DNA from: Micrococcales bacterium
GTDB taxonomy: Bacteria; Actinomycetota; Actinomycetes; S36-B12; UBA10799
Direction: 5' to 3'
Assembly: GCA_016703125.1 (NCBI GenBank)
Contig: JADJCR010000006.1
Span: 1-64,000 of the forward strand
DNA: 64,000 nucleotides
Each line of letters starts with the position of its first letter. Within the stretch, counting starts at the first letter, position 1. Below the pieces are notes generated by a model that ran no database searches, had not been told where the DNA came from, and was given only the letters and a program-made list of their open reading frames with translations. The position numbers and the translations under genes are program-made. This document shows positions 18,906 to 27,794 of this stretch, in pieces.

Positions 18906-20378
18906 TCAGCCCTCGCTCTGCAACTTCTCCCGCAGCGCGGCCAGCGCCTCGTTGGCGTCGTCGTCCAGTGAACCCGACGGCTCCACGGGGGCAGCGGTGT
19001 AGTCACCGGAGGCCTCGGCCTCCTCGTCGGCCTTCTTGGCCTCGGTGATCTGCTCCTTGTGCTGCTGCCAGCGCTGGTAGGCCTCCTGGTACTGCTGCTC
19101 CCACTCGGTGCGCTGGTCCTCGAAACCGGCCTTCCACTCCCCGCTCACCGGGTCGAAGCCCTCCGGACCGATGTAGGCACCCTGCTCGTCGTAAGAAGCC
19201 GGCATGCCGTACAGGTACGGGTCGAACTCGTCCGTGGTCTCGGCACCGGCGTCCTCGTTCGCCTGCTTGAGCGACAGCGAGATGCGGCGGCGCTCGAGGT
19301 CGATGTCGATGACCTTCACAAAGATCTCGTCGCCGACCGTCACGATCTGCTCGGGGATCTCGACGTGACGCTCAGCCAGTTCGGAGATGTGGACCAGGCC
19401 CTCGATCCCCTCGGCCACGCGCACGAACGCGCCGAACGGCACCAACTTGGTGACGCGGCCGGGCACGACCTGGCCGATGGCGTGGGTGCGCGCGAAGTGC
19501 TGCCAGGGGTCCTCCTGCGTGGCCTTCAGGGACAGCGAGACGCGCTCGCGGTCCATGTCCACGTCGAGCACCTCGACAGTGACCTCCTGGCCGACCTCGA
19601 CGACCTCTTGCGGGTGGTCGATGTGCTTCCAGGACAACTCCGAGACGTGCACCAGGCCGTCGACGCCACCGAGGTCCACGAACGCGCCGAAGTTGACGAT
19701 GCTGGACACCACGCCGGTGCGCACCTGTCCCTTCTGCAACTGGTTCAGGAAGCCGGTCCGGACCACGGACTGGGTCTGCTCGAGGAACGCGCGGCGGGAC
19801 AGCACCACGTTGTTGCGGTTCTTGTCCAGCTCGATGATCTTGGCCTCGATGTCCTGGCCCACGTAGGGCTGCAGGTCGCGCACGCGGCGCATGTCCACCA
19901 GGGAGGCGGGCAGGAAGCCACGCAGGCCGATGTCGACGATGAGCCCGCCCTTGACGACCTCGATGACCGTCCCGGTCACCATTCCGTCAGCTTCCTTGAC
20001 CTTCTCGATGTCGCCCCAGGCGCGCTCGTACTGGGCACGCTTCTTCGACAGCATCAGACGGCCGTCCTTGTCCTCCTTCTGGAGAACCAGTGCCTCGACG
20101 CGGTCGCCGACCTCGACGACCTGCGACGGATCGATGTCGTGCTTGATGCTCAGTTCCCGGGCCGGAATGACGCCCTCGGTCTTGTACCCGATGTCGAGCA
20201 GGACCTCGTCGCGATCGACCTTGACGATGACGCCCTCGACGATGTCTCCGTCGTTGAAGTCCTTGATGGTCTCATCGATGGCGGCCAGCAGTGCGGCGAT
20301 GTCTCCGATGTCGTTGACGGCCACTTGCCTGGCCGAGGAAGAGGTGGGTACAGCGGTGATGTCGGGGTTGTCAGTCAT
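18906..20378 (-). CDS. rpsA: 30S ribosomal protein S1
   Basis: 490 residues. Four S1 RNA-binding repeats are visible at roughly residues 35-105, 120-190, 205-280 and 290-365, with signatures such as GDIVEGVIVKV, GFLPASLVD, GAFVDLGGVDGLVHVSELSW and GAFVRVAEGIEGLVHISELA. The last 120 residues form a charged, Gln/Glu-rich low-complexity tail (EWEQQYQEAYQRWQQHKEQ), typical of actinobacterial S1. The ATG at 20378 (MTDNPDITAV) was chosen over an upstream ATG at 20459 because homology starts there. No clear Shine-Dalgarno sequence precedes it. A leader of about 105 nt separates it from a TATGCT -10 element. Confidence 0.97.
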   Translation of the reverse strand: MTDNPDITAVPTSSSARQVAVNDIGDIAALLAAIDETIKDFNDGDIVEGVIVKVDRDEVLLDIGYKTEGVIPARELSIKHDIDPSQVVEVGDRVEALVLQKEDKDGRLMLSKKRAQYERAWGDIEKVKEADGMVTGTVIEVVKGGLIVDIGLRGFLPASLVDMRRVRDLQPYVGQDIEAKIIELDKNRNNVVLSRRAFLEQTQSVVRTGFLNQLQKGQVRTGVVSSIVNFGAFVDLGGVDGLVHVSELSWKHIDHPQEVVEVGQEVTVEVLDVDMDRERVSLSLKATQEDPWQHFARTHAIGQVVPGRVTKLVPFGAFVRVAEGIEGLVHISELAERHVEIPEQIVTVGDEIFVKVIDIDLERRRISLSLKQANEDAGAETTDEFDPYLYGMPASYDEQGAYIGPEGFDPVSGEWKAGFEDQRTEWEQQYQEAYQRWQQHKEQITEAKKADEEAEASGDYTAAPVEPSGSLDDDANEALAALREKLQSEG

Positions 20379-20489
20379 GGAGTGTCGGTAGCCGGTCTGT
20401 TCGTAGGTCGCCGCGTCGCACCCTGGGAGTGGAGCCCATCGGTCCGGGTTCCACGGCATGACGCTGCGGGAGTCCGAAGACCCCGGACA

Positions 20490-20495
20490 AGCATA
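20490..20495 (-). promoter_or_regulatory. -10 element of rpsA with a long leader
   Basis: TATGCT lies immediately downstream (minus sense) of the DUF3068 terminator hairpin. Transcription from it would give an approximately 105-nt 5' leader before the rpsA ATG, unlike the leaderless genes around it. Confidence 0.45.
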
Positions 20496-20499
20496 GCGA

Positions 20500-20533
20500 A
20501 GGGGCGGCCGGCCCCGAAAGGCCGACCGCCCCT
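20500..20533 (-). terminator. Hairpin terminator of the DUF3068 gene
   Basis: Inverted repeat with 14-bp arms (one G-T type mismatch), left arm starting AGGGGCGGCC, loop CCGAAA. It lies 20 bp after the stop of the DUF3068 gene and directly before the rpsA promoter. Confidence 0.75.
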
Positions 20534-20552
20534 AACTGCTGGAGGCCCAGAC

Positions 20553-21611
20553 TCAGGTCTGATCCGGCTTCTTACTGGCGTCGTCGAGCACCTGGGTGGC
20601 AGTGCCGGACGAGCCACTTCCGGCGGGGACCATGTCCTCGTCACGGGCACCTGCCGCCGTGTCCCTGTTCCCGCCGCGCAGGAGCAGCAAGCCGATGACC
20701 AGGAACACCAGGCCCAGGACCCCGAACACCAGCGGTGCTGTCGTCCCGACCATCTTCACCTGGCTGGCCAGGGCGGCGATGTCGTCAGCGCCCTCCTGGG
20801 TGCCGTTGGTGCCGGTGTACTTGGCCTTCACCAGTTTGGTCTCACCGTCGAGGTCGAAGGTGGAATCCTCCGTGGACTCACCGGCGACGATCTGACCGGT
20901 CACCGGGTCAACCCAGTAGGAGGTGACGACCGAGTACATCTCATCGAGAACGGTGTTGCCCTCCGCGTCCTCGTCCTCACCCGGGATGGATGCGGTCGGC
21001 ACCTCGAGCGTGCCCACCTTGGTCGGCGGCACCTCGGACTTGAACACATAAGTGTTGATGCCGAACTTCTCCTCCTCGCCCTGGAAGACTGCCGGCGCGC
21101 CAGCGAGAGTACTGGTGTTGAACACCTGGTACTCCTGCTGCTGGACGTCGAAGGGGAACTTCACGGGGAGGATCGCACCGGTCATGTTCACCGGCTCGTC
21201 GTTGACACTGGCACCGCAGCAGTCCACCAACTCCGAGGAGACGCGGTCGAACGCATAGCGTGCAGTGCTGGCGTCGATGAGGTCGCCGGTGGCGTTGTCG
21301 TTGACGCGCTGGAAGTAGTCGAAGACCGCGAGGTCCTGCGACTTGGCCTCAGGCTGCTCGGAGGCTGGCACGTCACCGCGGACGTACACGTACTGGGTCG
21401 CCTCGATGTTCCGGTCGTACGGATCCGGGTCGCCCTCCGCCACCTTGCTCGGGTTGAGCTTCTGCTCGAACACGACGTTCGACAGCGACTCGCTGTATTG
21501 GTCAACAGGGGTCTTGGCCGCACTCGGCAGCACATAGAACCTGAGCAATGGGGCCAGAACCAGCATCATCACCCCAAGCGCAAGCAGGATCAACCCGACT
21601 ACTCGCTTCAT
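20553..21611 (-). CDS. DUF3068 (PorA-family-like) membrane-anchored protein
   Basis: 352 residues. One transmembrane helix near the N-terminus (RVVGLILLALGVMMLVLAPLL), a large extracytoplasmic domain and a second helix near residue 300 (PLVFGVLGLVFLVIGLLLL) before a short Ser/Ala-rich cytoplasmic tail. This two-anchor layout and the internal sequence (YQVFNTSTLAG, SYWVDPVTGQIVAG) match DUF3068 proteins such as M. tuberculosis Rv0227c. Function unknown; always found with cell-envelope glycan genes. The ATG at 21611 follows GGAGG by 5 nt; the GTG at 21614 is too close to that site. A TAGCGT -10 candidate lies about 35 nt upstream at 21,648-21,653. Confidence 0.82.
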   Translation of the reverse strand: MKRVVGLILLALGVMMLVLAPLLRFYVLPSAAKTPVDQYSESLSNVVFEQKLNPSKVAEGDPDPYDRNIEATQYVYVRGDVPASEQPEAKSQDLAVFDYFQRVNDNATGDLIDASTARYAFDRVSSELVDCCGASVNDEPVNMTGAILPVKFPFDVQQQEYQVFNTSTLAGAPAVFQGEEEKFGINTYVFKSEVPPTKVGTLEVPTASIPGEDEDAEGNTVLDEMYSVVTSYWVDPVTGQIVAGESTEDSTFDLDGETKLVKAKYTGTNGTQEGADDIAALASQVKMVGTTAPLVFGVLGLVFLVIGLLLLRGGNRDTAAGARDEDMVPAGSGSSGTATQVLDDASKKPDQT

Positions 21612-21706
21612 CACGCCTCCACGTTTGGCACACCATCAGCACCGCAGACGCTATCGGATTCAGGATGCGTTTCGCATCACTATCCGGAGACACGCCCGTA
21701 AACAAG

Positions 21707-21712
21707 TACTCT
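21707..21712 (+). promoter_or_regulatory. -10 element of the acyltransferase gene, leaderless type
   Basis: TACTCT followed by 6 nt and the GTG at 21719; used to choose that start over the ATG at 21665. Confidence 0.4.
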
Positions 21713-21718
21713 GGGTCG

Positions 21719-22999
21719 GTGCTCAGGGGACTCCAACGGCAGTTGTCGGAGTTGTTCGCGATCGACACGGTGGTCCCCCACCGCTTCAGCACCCTCGATG
21801 GCTACCGGGCGATCGCCGCGCTCGTCGTGGTGACGACGCACGTCGCGTACTTCTCCGGTGTCGTGGTGGCCACGGCCTGGGGACACGCGCTGTCCCGTCT
21901 CGACATCGGTGTGACGGTGTTCTTCCTGCTCTCCGGCTTCCTGCTGTTCCGGCCCTGGTCGCAGGCCGCGATGCGCGACACCAGGTGGCCGAGTACCCGC
22001 ACGTACTTCCGGCGCCGCATGTGGCGGATCCTGCCGGCGTACCTGCTGCTGGTTGTCATGGTGCTCGCCGTCATGCCCGGCATCGAGGTGCATCCCAAGC
22101 ATTGGCTCGCCCATCTCACCTTGACGCAGATCTACTGGCCGGACCTGCTCATCAACGGCCTGACCCAGAGCTGGTCACTGGCCACGGAACTGTCGTTCTA
22201 CCTCGTGCTACCGGCTATCGCGTGGCTGGTGGGCCGGCGTCACCGCGGTGACATCGATGCCAGCGTCCGCCGCCAGTTGTGGGTGCTGGGAACCGCTGTT
22301 GGCGTCGCATTCCTGTGGCTGGCCACGCGCACCTTGGTGCCGGCGGTGCACCAGTTCGGTGTGGTCAACATGTGGCTGCCGAACTTCATGGACTGGTTCG
22401 CGGTGGGGATGTTCTTCGCGCTGGTGCACAACCGCCTGCGGCTGCCCGACCCACCACGCTGGATGCAGCGCCTGAACGACCTGGCCGACGATGTCACGAC
22501 CTGCCTGCTCATGGCAGGTGCCTTCTTCCTCCTGGCGGCCACACCGGTGGCCGGCCCCTACACCTTCGGCGAGGGGTCGACCTCACAGGCGTTCGCGCGT
22601 CACTACCTGTACCTGGCAGCGGCCGCCATGTTCGTGATGCCGGGTTTCCTCGGCACCGACGGCTGGGGGGCATGGCGCCGGTTCCTCGCCTCACCGCTCA
22701 TGGTCTACCTCGGATCCATCTCCTACGGCATCTTCCTGTGGCACCTGTTCGTCCTGGAGACCGCCTCCCACCTGTTAGGCATACCGGGATTCAGCGGATG
22801 GTTCTGGCTGCTCTGGCCGCTGACCGTGGCGGGCACGATCGCCTGCGCACACGTCAGTTACGTCGTCATCGAGCGTCCGGCACAGAGCTACTCGCACTCG
22901 ACGTGGCGCTGGTGGCACCGAATCCGGCCAGGGCGATCCCTGCCCACGCCACCGCCAGCGCGATCCCCTGCAGAACCGTCACCGCGGACCCCGGCCTGA
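21719..22999 (+). CDS. Acyltransferase-3 membrane protein (Rv0228-like)
   Basis: About 426 residues and ten or more transmembrane helices, without a C-terminal SGNH domain. Family motifs: FSTLDGYRAIAALVVVTTHVAY with the conserved His, IGVTVFFLLSGFLLFRPW, the RRRMWRILPAYLLL loop, SWSLATELSFYLVLP and YGIFLWHLFVLE near the end, closing with VVIERPAQ. By position between the DUF3068 gene and aftD it matches mycobacterial Rv0228. Likely acylates an envelope glycan or glycolipid; substrate unknown. The C-terminal 35 residues are Pro/Arg-rich and are encoded opposite the end of aftD, a 134-bp convergent overlap. Starts at 21548 and 21665 are possible but lack homology. Confidence 0.85.
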   Translation: MLRGLQRQLSELFAIDTVVPHRFSTLDGYRAIAALVVVTTHVAYFSGVVVATAWGHALSRLDIGVTVFFLLSGFLLFRPWSQAAMRDTRWPSTRTYFRRRMWRILPAYLLLVVMVLAVMPGIEVHPKHWLAHLTLTQIYWPDLLINGLTQSWSLATELSFYLVLPAIAWLVGRRHRGDIDASVRRQLWVLGTAVGVAFLWLATRTLVPAVHQFGVVNMWLPNFMDWFAVGMFFALVHNRLRLPDPPRWMQRLNDLADDVTTCLLMAGAFFLLAATPVAGPYTFGEGSTSQAFARHYLYLAAAAMFVMPGFLGTDGWGAWRRFLASPLMVYLGSISYGIFLWHLFVLETASHLLGIPGFSGWFWLLWPLTVAGTIACAHVSYVVIERPAQSYSHSTWRWWHRIRPGRSLPTPPPARSPAEPSPRTPA

Positions 23000-25900
23000 T
23001 CCCGACCAGAGCAGCCAGCACGGCCGCGATGAACACGCCCGTGAAGGTCACCCACGGCAGCGACCGACGCCGCACCACCAGCACGGCGGCGCCGAACGCC
23101 GCCAGGCCCCAGGGCCCGAGGGTCAGCAGCACCCCGAGCACGACTAGGCCCAGGAGCACTCGTGGGAGGGCCCGGGTCCCGGCTGCCGCACGGACCCGCA
23201 GGCGCGGCGGCCGCAGGGCGACCAGAACCACCACCAATGCCGTGAGCAAGCCGGTCAGCAGGCCAAAGCGGTATGTACGGTCCGGTGCGAAGGTGATGTC
23301 AACCGGCCCGGAGATCCCTGCCGGCACCACGAATGCCTGCTTCCAGCCGTCCACCCGCACGGCCCGCAGACCCTGATCCCCCGCAGTTGCGGTCCACCCG
23401 GGATTGAAGTTCTCCGCCATCTCCAGAATCCGGTCCTCATCGGCCTCCGAGAGGTCCACGACGCGTCGCGTGTCGGACCAGGTGTCCACCTGCGGGGATT
23501 CCGGGCGGCCCGTGGGCCCGTAGAGGCTCTGCTCGGCGAACAGTGCCACTACTGGTTGGAACGCCTGACTACTGCGCACCGCAAGTTCGTGCTGCCCCGC
23601 CGGCAGCACCACCCTCGGCGAACACAACTGCGCCGGCAGGGAGCCGCCGTCCACGAACTCCGCCACCCGGGCCGACACCGACGTGGTGGCGACGCGTTCG
23701 CCGTCGACCTCGATCGAGGGGCCGCTGCCGCACGGCAGGGTGACCATGGCATCGGCGGGCAACGGCCGGCGCAGGTCGTCGCCGCCGAGCAGGCCGATCT
23801 CCGAAACCCCGATCGGCAGACTGATCTCACCGAGTTCGGAGCGCGATCGGACCTGGTTGGCGGTCAGGAAGCGGACGGTCACGGAGTCAGTGTTCACCGG
23901 GTCGAAGCGGAAGAGGCCCCGCTCGTCGGTGAAACCCTGGTTCGTCACGCCCCCCGCCTCGACCTGCAGTTCCAGCGGCGACGATGCGTTCACGCCTGGC
24001 CGGTTCACCAGTCGTATCCCGCGCAGCATCCGGGCCTGCGGCAACGTGATGGTGATGGCCGGCTGCTTGTCCTCCGGGGCTGCCTGCCACGTGGTGCCGA
24101 GCCTGCGATCGAATGCCGAGATCGGAGCACCGGCCACTTCGGGCGTTCGCACCGAGGTGGTTGCCACACCCACTGCCGAGACCCGGGCGATCGCGTCTGC
24201 CACCGTTGCCGAGTCCCGCGGGATCACGGCGATGCGCGGCTGTACCGGCATCGCCGACGGCAGGTCGAGAACCCGGAACAGTCCTGGTCGGTCCTGCGAG
24301 AAGCGTCCCAGGCCGTCGGAGCAGATGAGGTCCTCGTCACGGGGGACGCACTGCCCCGCGTCCCCCGGACGGGCCGTGAGCAGGATCGCATCGCCGCTGA
24401 CGGCGTCCGGTAGTCGCAGCGTGCTCACGCCCTCGCCTGGCAGGCGCACTTCGCGGATGCCCAATAGCGGCTGGCGGAAGACATCGGCGACGGCGATCCG
24501 CACGGAAGTAGTGGGACCGGCGGCGATCAGAACCGTCTGCCACGCCGAGCGGTCCTGGGCATCGACGCTGGTGGTGCCGTTGTCGGTCGTGATCTCCAAG
24601 GGGATGGTCGTGTCCTGCTTGGTTCCGCGGTTGAGGAGTGCTAGATCCAGCGTCTCGCCCAGGGTCACCGGCTGCGGGTACTCGACCTCCCAGAAGGAGT
24701 CCTTCTCATTGAGCGCACCTGGTCGCCAGTAGGTGTCCAGCACACCATCCATCGCCGCCGCCGGCGTGGCACCACGTGGCTGCCGCCAGGTGGCGTCGAC
24801 ATCCGAGGCCGAACTGCTGGCGTCGAAGGTGAGTCCCGGCAGTGCCACGGTGTCGCCCGCGTCGCCGAACACCCGGTAGTCGTGGACGGCCCGCTTCTGG
24901 ACGTAATCCGCGTCGGGGGTGAGGGTGGGTGACTCGTTGGCCCGCATGTAGCCGAAAGTGATCTCCCGTCGGCGGTCGGTGTCGCTGACGATCCCCGCCG
25001 CCGCCGGTAGATCCGCTTGCGGATCGCCGGTCAGGACGGTGGACCGGTTCCCCAGGACCCCCTCGTCAGCCAGTGAGAGCAGGGCCTCCGGGCTCCCATC
25101 CACAGCGAGCACTGTGTCCGCCGGGCGCAGCAGCACACGCGGGTCGGGTGCGTTGTTGCTGGCGGTCACTTCGTAGATCTCGACCGCCGGGTAGCTCACC
25201 CGCATGCCTTCGTCCGCGATGACCTGGGTTCCCCCCGCCCGTTCCACGATCGGCCCGAACCACGCCACCCGCCGCAGTCCCCGGCTGGTGTCGATCGCCT
25301 GGTGCACCCGGATCGGCATCGGCGCCTGTCCGCGTGCCGACAGATCGTTGCGCACCACCAGGTAGCGCACGCCCATCCGCTCCAGGTACTGCGCCATTCC
25401 TGGGCTTCCCCGTCCCGACTCCAGTCGCGCCTCCAGGCCGTCCAGCATCCGGATGTTCCCAGCACTGGACAGCGGCACCGCGTCGCGGACACCCCAGGGG
25501 TAGCCGCCCAGGGCCTGCAACGGTTCGTCCTGCGTGCGGCCCCACACGAAATCCGCGAAAGACGCCCCCGGGACGACCAGGGCCCGACCGGGGTCGGCGA
25601 CCTCGTTCAACCAGAACGAGGCTTCCCGCCAGTGGTCCGCCAGGGCGACGTAGGTCCGCCCGCGAGCCAGTTGGCCGGAGACCGCGGGCCACCAGCTGGC
25701 GACCAGGGCCCCCACCAGCACCCCAGTGACCAGCACCCGCCAGCGTGGCCGAGCAGCCCGGGGCCAGACCGTGGTCAGGACGTGCGCGAAGGCGATGGTC
25801 AGCGGGATGCGCGCCACGAGGTCGAACTTGTGCACGTTGCGCAGCGGCGCGCCAGGACCGTCGAGCAGGGTCTGGATCTGTTCACTGCCCAGGCCCGACA

Positions 25901-26948
25901 TGACCCCGGTGTGTCCCAGCCCGACGAGCACCACGCCCGCAACCGTCGCGCCGACCAGGAAGGCCCGGTGCGGCAGCGAGCGCATGGCCAGTCCAGCCAT
26001 GCCGGCGGCAGCGACCACGCCGGTGGCGATCACGAACGCGGGGTAGGTCGCGAGCATCCACCCGGCCTTCCACACCGATGCCGAACCGAGGTACGCCAAC
26101 CAGTGGTCCGCACCCCGCAGCACGGTCGTCGGATCGGTGATGGACGTGGTGAAGTTCGCAGACTCGATCCAGTCCAGGAAGGGCGGTGAGTACTGGCCTA
26201 GGACGACCAGCGGGATCAACCACCACAGGATGGCCAGCACCGTCAAACCGCTCCACCACGACAGCAACTGACGCCGGCGCGGCCCGGGCTCCAGTGTGAG
26301 TAGCCACCACAGCGCCAAGGGCAGCACCGCACCGGCGGCCACCGCGTTGACGCCACCGGCCGCTGTGACCGCCAGCGCGGACAGGGCTGCCGCGCGCGCC
26401 ACATTGCCCTTCGTCGCGCCGCGCACCAACGGTAGAAGTACCCACGGCGCGACAGCCATCGGCCAGATCTCGACCGACACCGCACTGATGGCCGACTGCG
26501 GACGCACGGCCAAGGCGTAGGCCAGCCCGGCGAGGATGCGCGGCCAGCCGCCACCGATCCCCAACGCCCGCAGCAACAGGTACATCCCCAGGAACGCCGC
26601 CACCAGGATCAGCGACCACCAGAGTCGCTGCACGACCCACGCCGGCAGTCCCAGCGACTGCCCGACGCCGAAGAACGGCCCCATAGGCCACAGGTAGCCG
26701 TAGGCCTGGTTCTGCAACTGCCCGAAGAACCCCTCGGCATCCCACAGGTGCAGCGATCGCCCGAGGAACCCCCAGGGGTCCACTGTGAGGTCGAGTTTGG
26801 TGTCGGCGGCGATGCGGCCCGGGTCCTGCAGGAACGCCAGCGTGACCAGGGCGAGGCAGACGGCCACCACCCGGGCGCGCCACACCGGTCGTGCCCGCGG
26901 CGGCGCAGGCGGCGCCTCAGCCCGCGAGGGGTCGTCGAGCAGGGTCAT
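22866..26948 (-). CDS. aftD: AftD-like alpha-(1->3)-arabinofuranosyltransferase
   Basis: 1360 residues, close to the 1400 of mycobacterial AftD. The N-terminal half (to about residue 440) has around ten helices with the GT-C layout: a first extracytoplasmic loop with KLDLTVDPWGFL supplies the acidic residues and AYGYLWPMGPFF follows. Then a long extracytoplasmic part with several beta-sandwich or carbohydrate-binding-like modules (for example GATPAAAMDGVLDTYWRPG, typical of F5/8-type discoidin domains, near residue 740), and C-terminal helices near residues 1220-1350. AftD adds alpha-1,3-arabinofuranose branches to arabinan of the envelope, using decaprenyl-phosphoarabinose. The ATG at 26948 overlaps the stop of the methyltransferase by 4 nt, giving an operon. 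Confidence 0.88.
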   Translation of the reverse strand: MTLLDDPSRAEAPPAPPRARPVWRARVVAVCLALVTLAFLQDPGRIAADTKLDLTVDPWGFLGRSLHLWDAEGFFGQLQNQAYGYLWPMGPFFGVGQSLGLPAWVVQRLWWSLILVAAFLGMYLLLRALGIGGGWPRILAGLAYALAVRPQSAISAVSVEIWPMAVAPWVLLPLVRGATKGNVARAAALSALAVTAAGGVNAVAAGAVLPLALWWLLTLEPGPRRRQLLSWWSGLTVLAILWWLIPLVVLGQYSPPFLDWIESANFTTSITDPTTVLRGADHWLAYLGSASVWKAGWMLATYPAFVIATGVVAAAGMAGLAMRSLPHRAFLVGATVAGVVLVGLGHTGVMSGLGSEQIQTLLDGPGAPLRNVHKFDLVARIPLTIAFAHVLTTVWPRAARPRWRVLVTGVLVGALVASWWPAVSGQLARGRTYVALADHWREASFWLNEVADPGRALVVPGASFADFVWGRTQDEPLQALGGYPWGVRDAVPLSSAGNIRMLDGLEARLESGRGSPGMAQYLERMGVRYLVVRNDLSARGQAPMPIRVHQAIDTSRGLRRVAWFGPIVERAGGTQVIADEGMRVSYPAVEIYEVTASNNAPDPRVLLRPADTVLAVDGSPEALLSLADEGVLGNRSTVLTGDPQADLPAAAGIVSDTDRRREITFGYMRANESPTLTPDADYVQKRAVHDYRVFGDAGDTVALPGLTFDASSSASDVDATWRQPRGATPAAAMDGVLDTYWRPGALNEKDSFWEVEYPQPVTLGETLDLALLNRGTKQDTTIPLEITTDNGTTSVDAQDRSAWQTVLIAAGPTTSVRIAVADVFRQPLLGIREVRLPGEGVSTLRLPDAVSGDAILLTARPGDAGQCVPRDEDLICSDGLGRFSQDRPGLFRVLDLPSAMPVQPRIAVIPRDSATVADAIARVSAVGVATTSVRTPEVAGAPISAFDRRLGTTWQAAPEDKQPAITITLPQARMLRGIRLVNRPGVNASSPLELQVEAGGVTNQGFTDERGLFRFDPVNTDSVTVRFLTANQVRSRSELGEISLPIGVSEIGLLGGDDLRRPLPADAMVTLPCGSGPSIEVDGERVATTSVSARVAEFVDGGSLPAQLCSPRVVLPAGQHELAVRSSQAFQPVVALFAEQSLYGPTGRPESPQVDTWSDTRRVVDLSEADEDRILEMAENFNPGWTATAGDQGLRAVRVDGWKQAFVVPAGISGPVDITFAPDRTYRFGLLTGLLTALVVVLVALRPPRLRVRAAAGTRALPRVLLGLVVLGVLLTLGPWGLAAFGAAVLVVRRRSLPWVTFTGVFIAAVLAALVGIRPGSAVTVLQGIALAVAWAGIALAGFGATSATSSASSSVPDAR

Positions 26949-27715
26949 CGTTTCCTCAGTATGAGGGCCACGTTCCACATGAGGACCTCCCGCACCACTG
27001 GCACCGAACGCACCCAGAACAAGCCGGCCGGAAGGTAGCGGGGGATGATGTCGACGACGTCGGCGTGGGGCTGCGACCGCGCCCAGTTCCGCCCCTGTCG
27101 CAGGCTCACCGGGAACAGAGACTCCCCGTAGATGTTCTTGGGCCGGTGGCCGGTCCGGCGGGCATAGCGGCGGGCCGCGAAGTCACCGTTCAGGTAGTGC
27201 CAGGGGGCTGTCTCGTGCCCACCCCACGGGCCGTACCACAGCGTGTAGGAGTAGAACACCAACCCGCCAGGACGGCAGACCCGGACCATCTCGTCGCCCA
27301 TGCTCCACGGTCGGGGTACGTGCTCGCCGACGTTGCTCGAATACACCAGGTCGAAGGCCTCAGAACGGAAGGGCAACCGCTGGCCGTCGCCGATCACCGT
27401 GCCCGGCAGTGGTGTGCGCCCGTGCAGCGCCAGTTCCCCGGCGTCGGCGTCCAACGGGGTGTAGGTGGCCCCGGCAGCCGCGAAAGCGTCGGCCCAGTAG
27501 CCTGGACCGCCCCCGACATCCAGCACGCGGGAGCCGCCCAGATCGGCCAATTGCGACAGCTGCTCCACAGAGTCGCGCGCCATGGTGCCGTAGAAGCGGT
27601 CGGGATCGGACTGCTCGACCTGAAAATCCCGGAACAGCCGCAACGCACGCGACCACGTGGCCATCTGGCGCAGACCCCGGCGGGCGCGCTCATCGGAGAT
27701 CGGCTCAGTGGTCAC
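26945..27715 (-). CDS. SAM-dependent methyltransferase (Rv0224c-like)
   Basis: 256 residues. A class I Rossmann methyltransferase: SAM-binding motif I VLDVGGGPGYW near residue 65, acidic residue after strand 2 (TPLDADAGE), motif II region GDGQRLPFRSEAFDLVYSSNVGEHV and post-motif CRPGGLVFYSYT. The C-terminal third, with TLWYGPWGGHETAPWHYLNG and a hydrophobic end, matches the Rv0224c group. Probably methylates a lipid-linked sugar or glycan of the same locus. The GTG at 27715 is 6 nt after TAGGTT; the divergent GT4 gene starts 80 bp away. Coupled to aftD by ATGA. Confidence 0.85.
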   Translation of the reverse strand: MTTEPISDERARRGLRQMATWSRALRLFRDFQVEQSDPDRFYGTMARDSVEQLSQLADLGGSRVLDVGGGPGYWADAFAAAGATYTPLDADAGELALHGRTPLPGTVIGDGQRLPFRSEAFDLVYSSNVGEHVPRPWSMGDEMVRVCRPGGLVFYSYTLWYGPWGGHETAPWHYLNGDFAARRYARRTGHRPKNIYGESLFPVSLRQGRNWARSQPHADVVDIIPRYLPAGLFWVRSVPVVREVLMWNVALILRKR

Positions 27716-27721
27716 CGTTAG

Positions 27722-27727
27722 AACCTA
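27722..27727 (-). promoter_or_regulatory. -10 element of the methyltransferase-aftD operon, leaderless type
   Basis: TAGGTT followed by 6 nt and the GTG at 27715. It identifies the promoter of the methyltransferase-aftD unit. Confidence 0.45.
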
Positions 27728-27794
27728 AGACACGCAAGCCGCGGGAGTGGACCGGGTGACGGTACCGTGTCTCGAACGAGGAGGCTTGCTGTCG

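Noticed and set aside
20379..20459. Extended rpsA start at 20459
   Set aside because: The extra 27 residues show no S1 homology; the ATG at 20378 is where the family sequence begins.
19059..21701. 880-codon ORF opposite rpsA and the DUF3068 gene
   Set aside because: Crosses two real genes and two terminator hairpins; Leu/Asp/His-rich antisense translation of S1 repeats.
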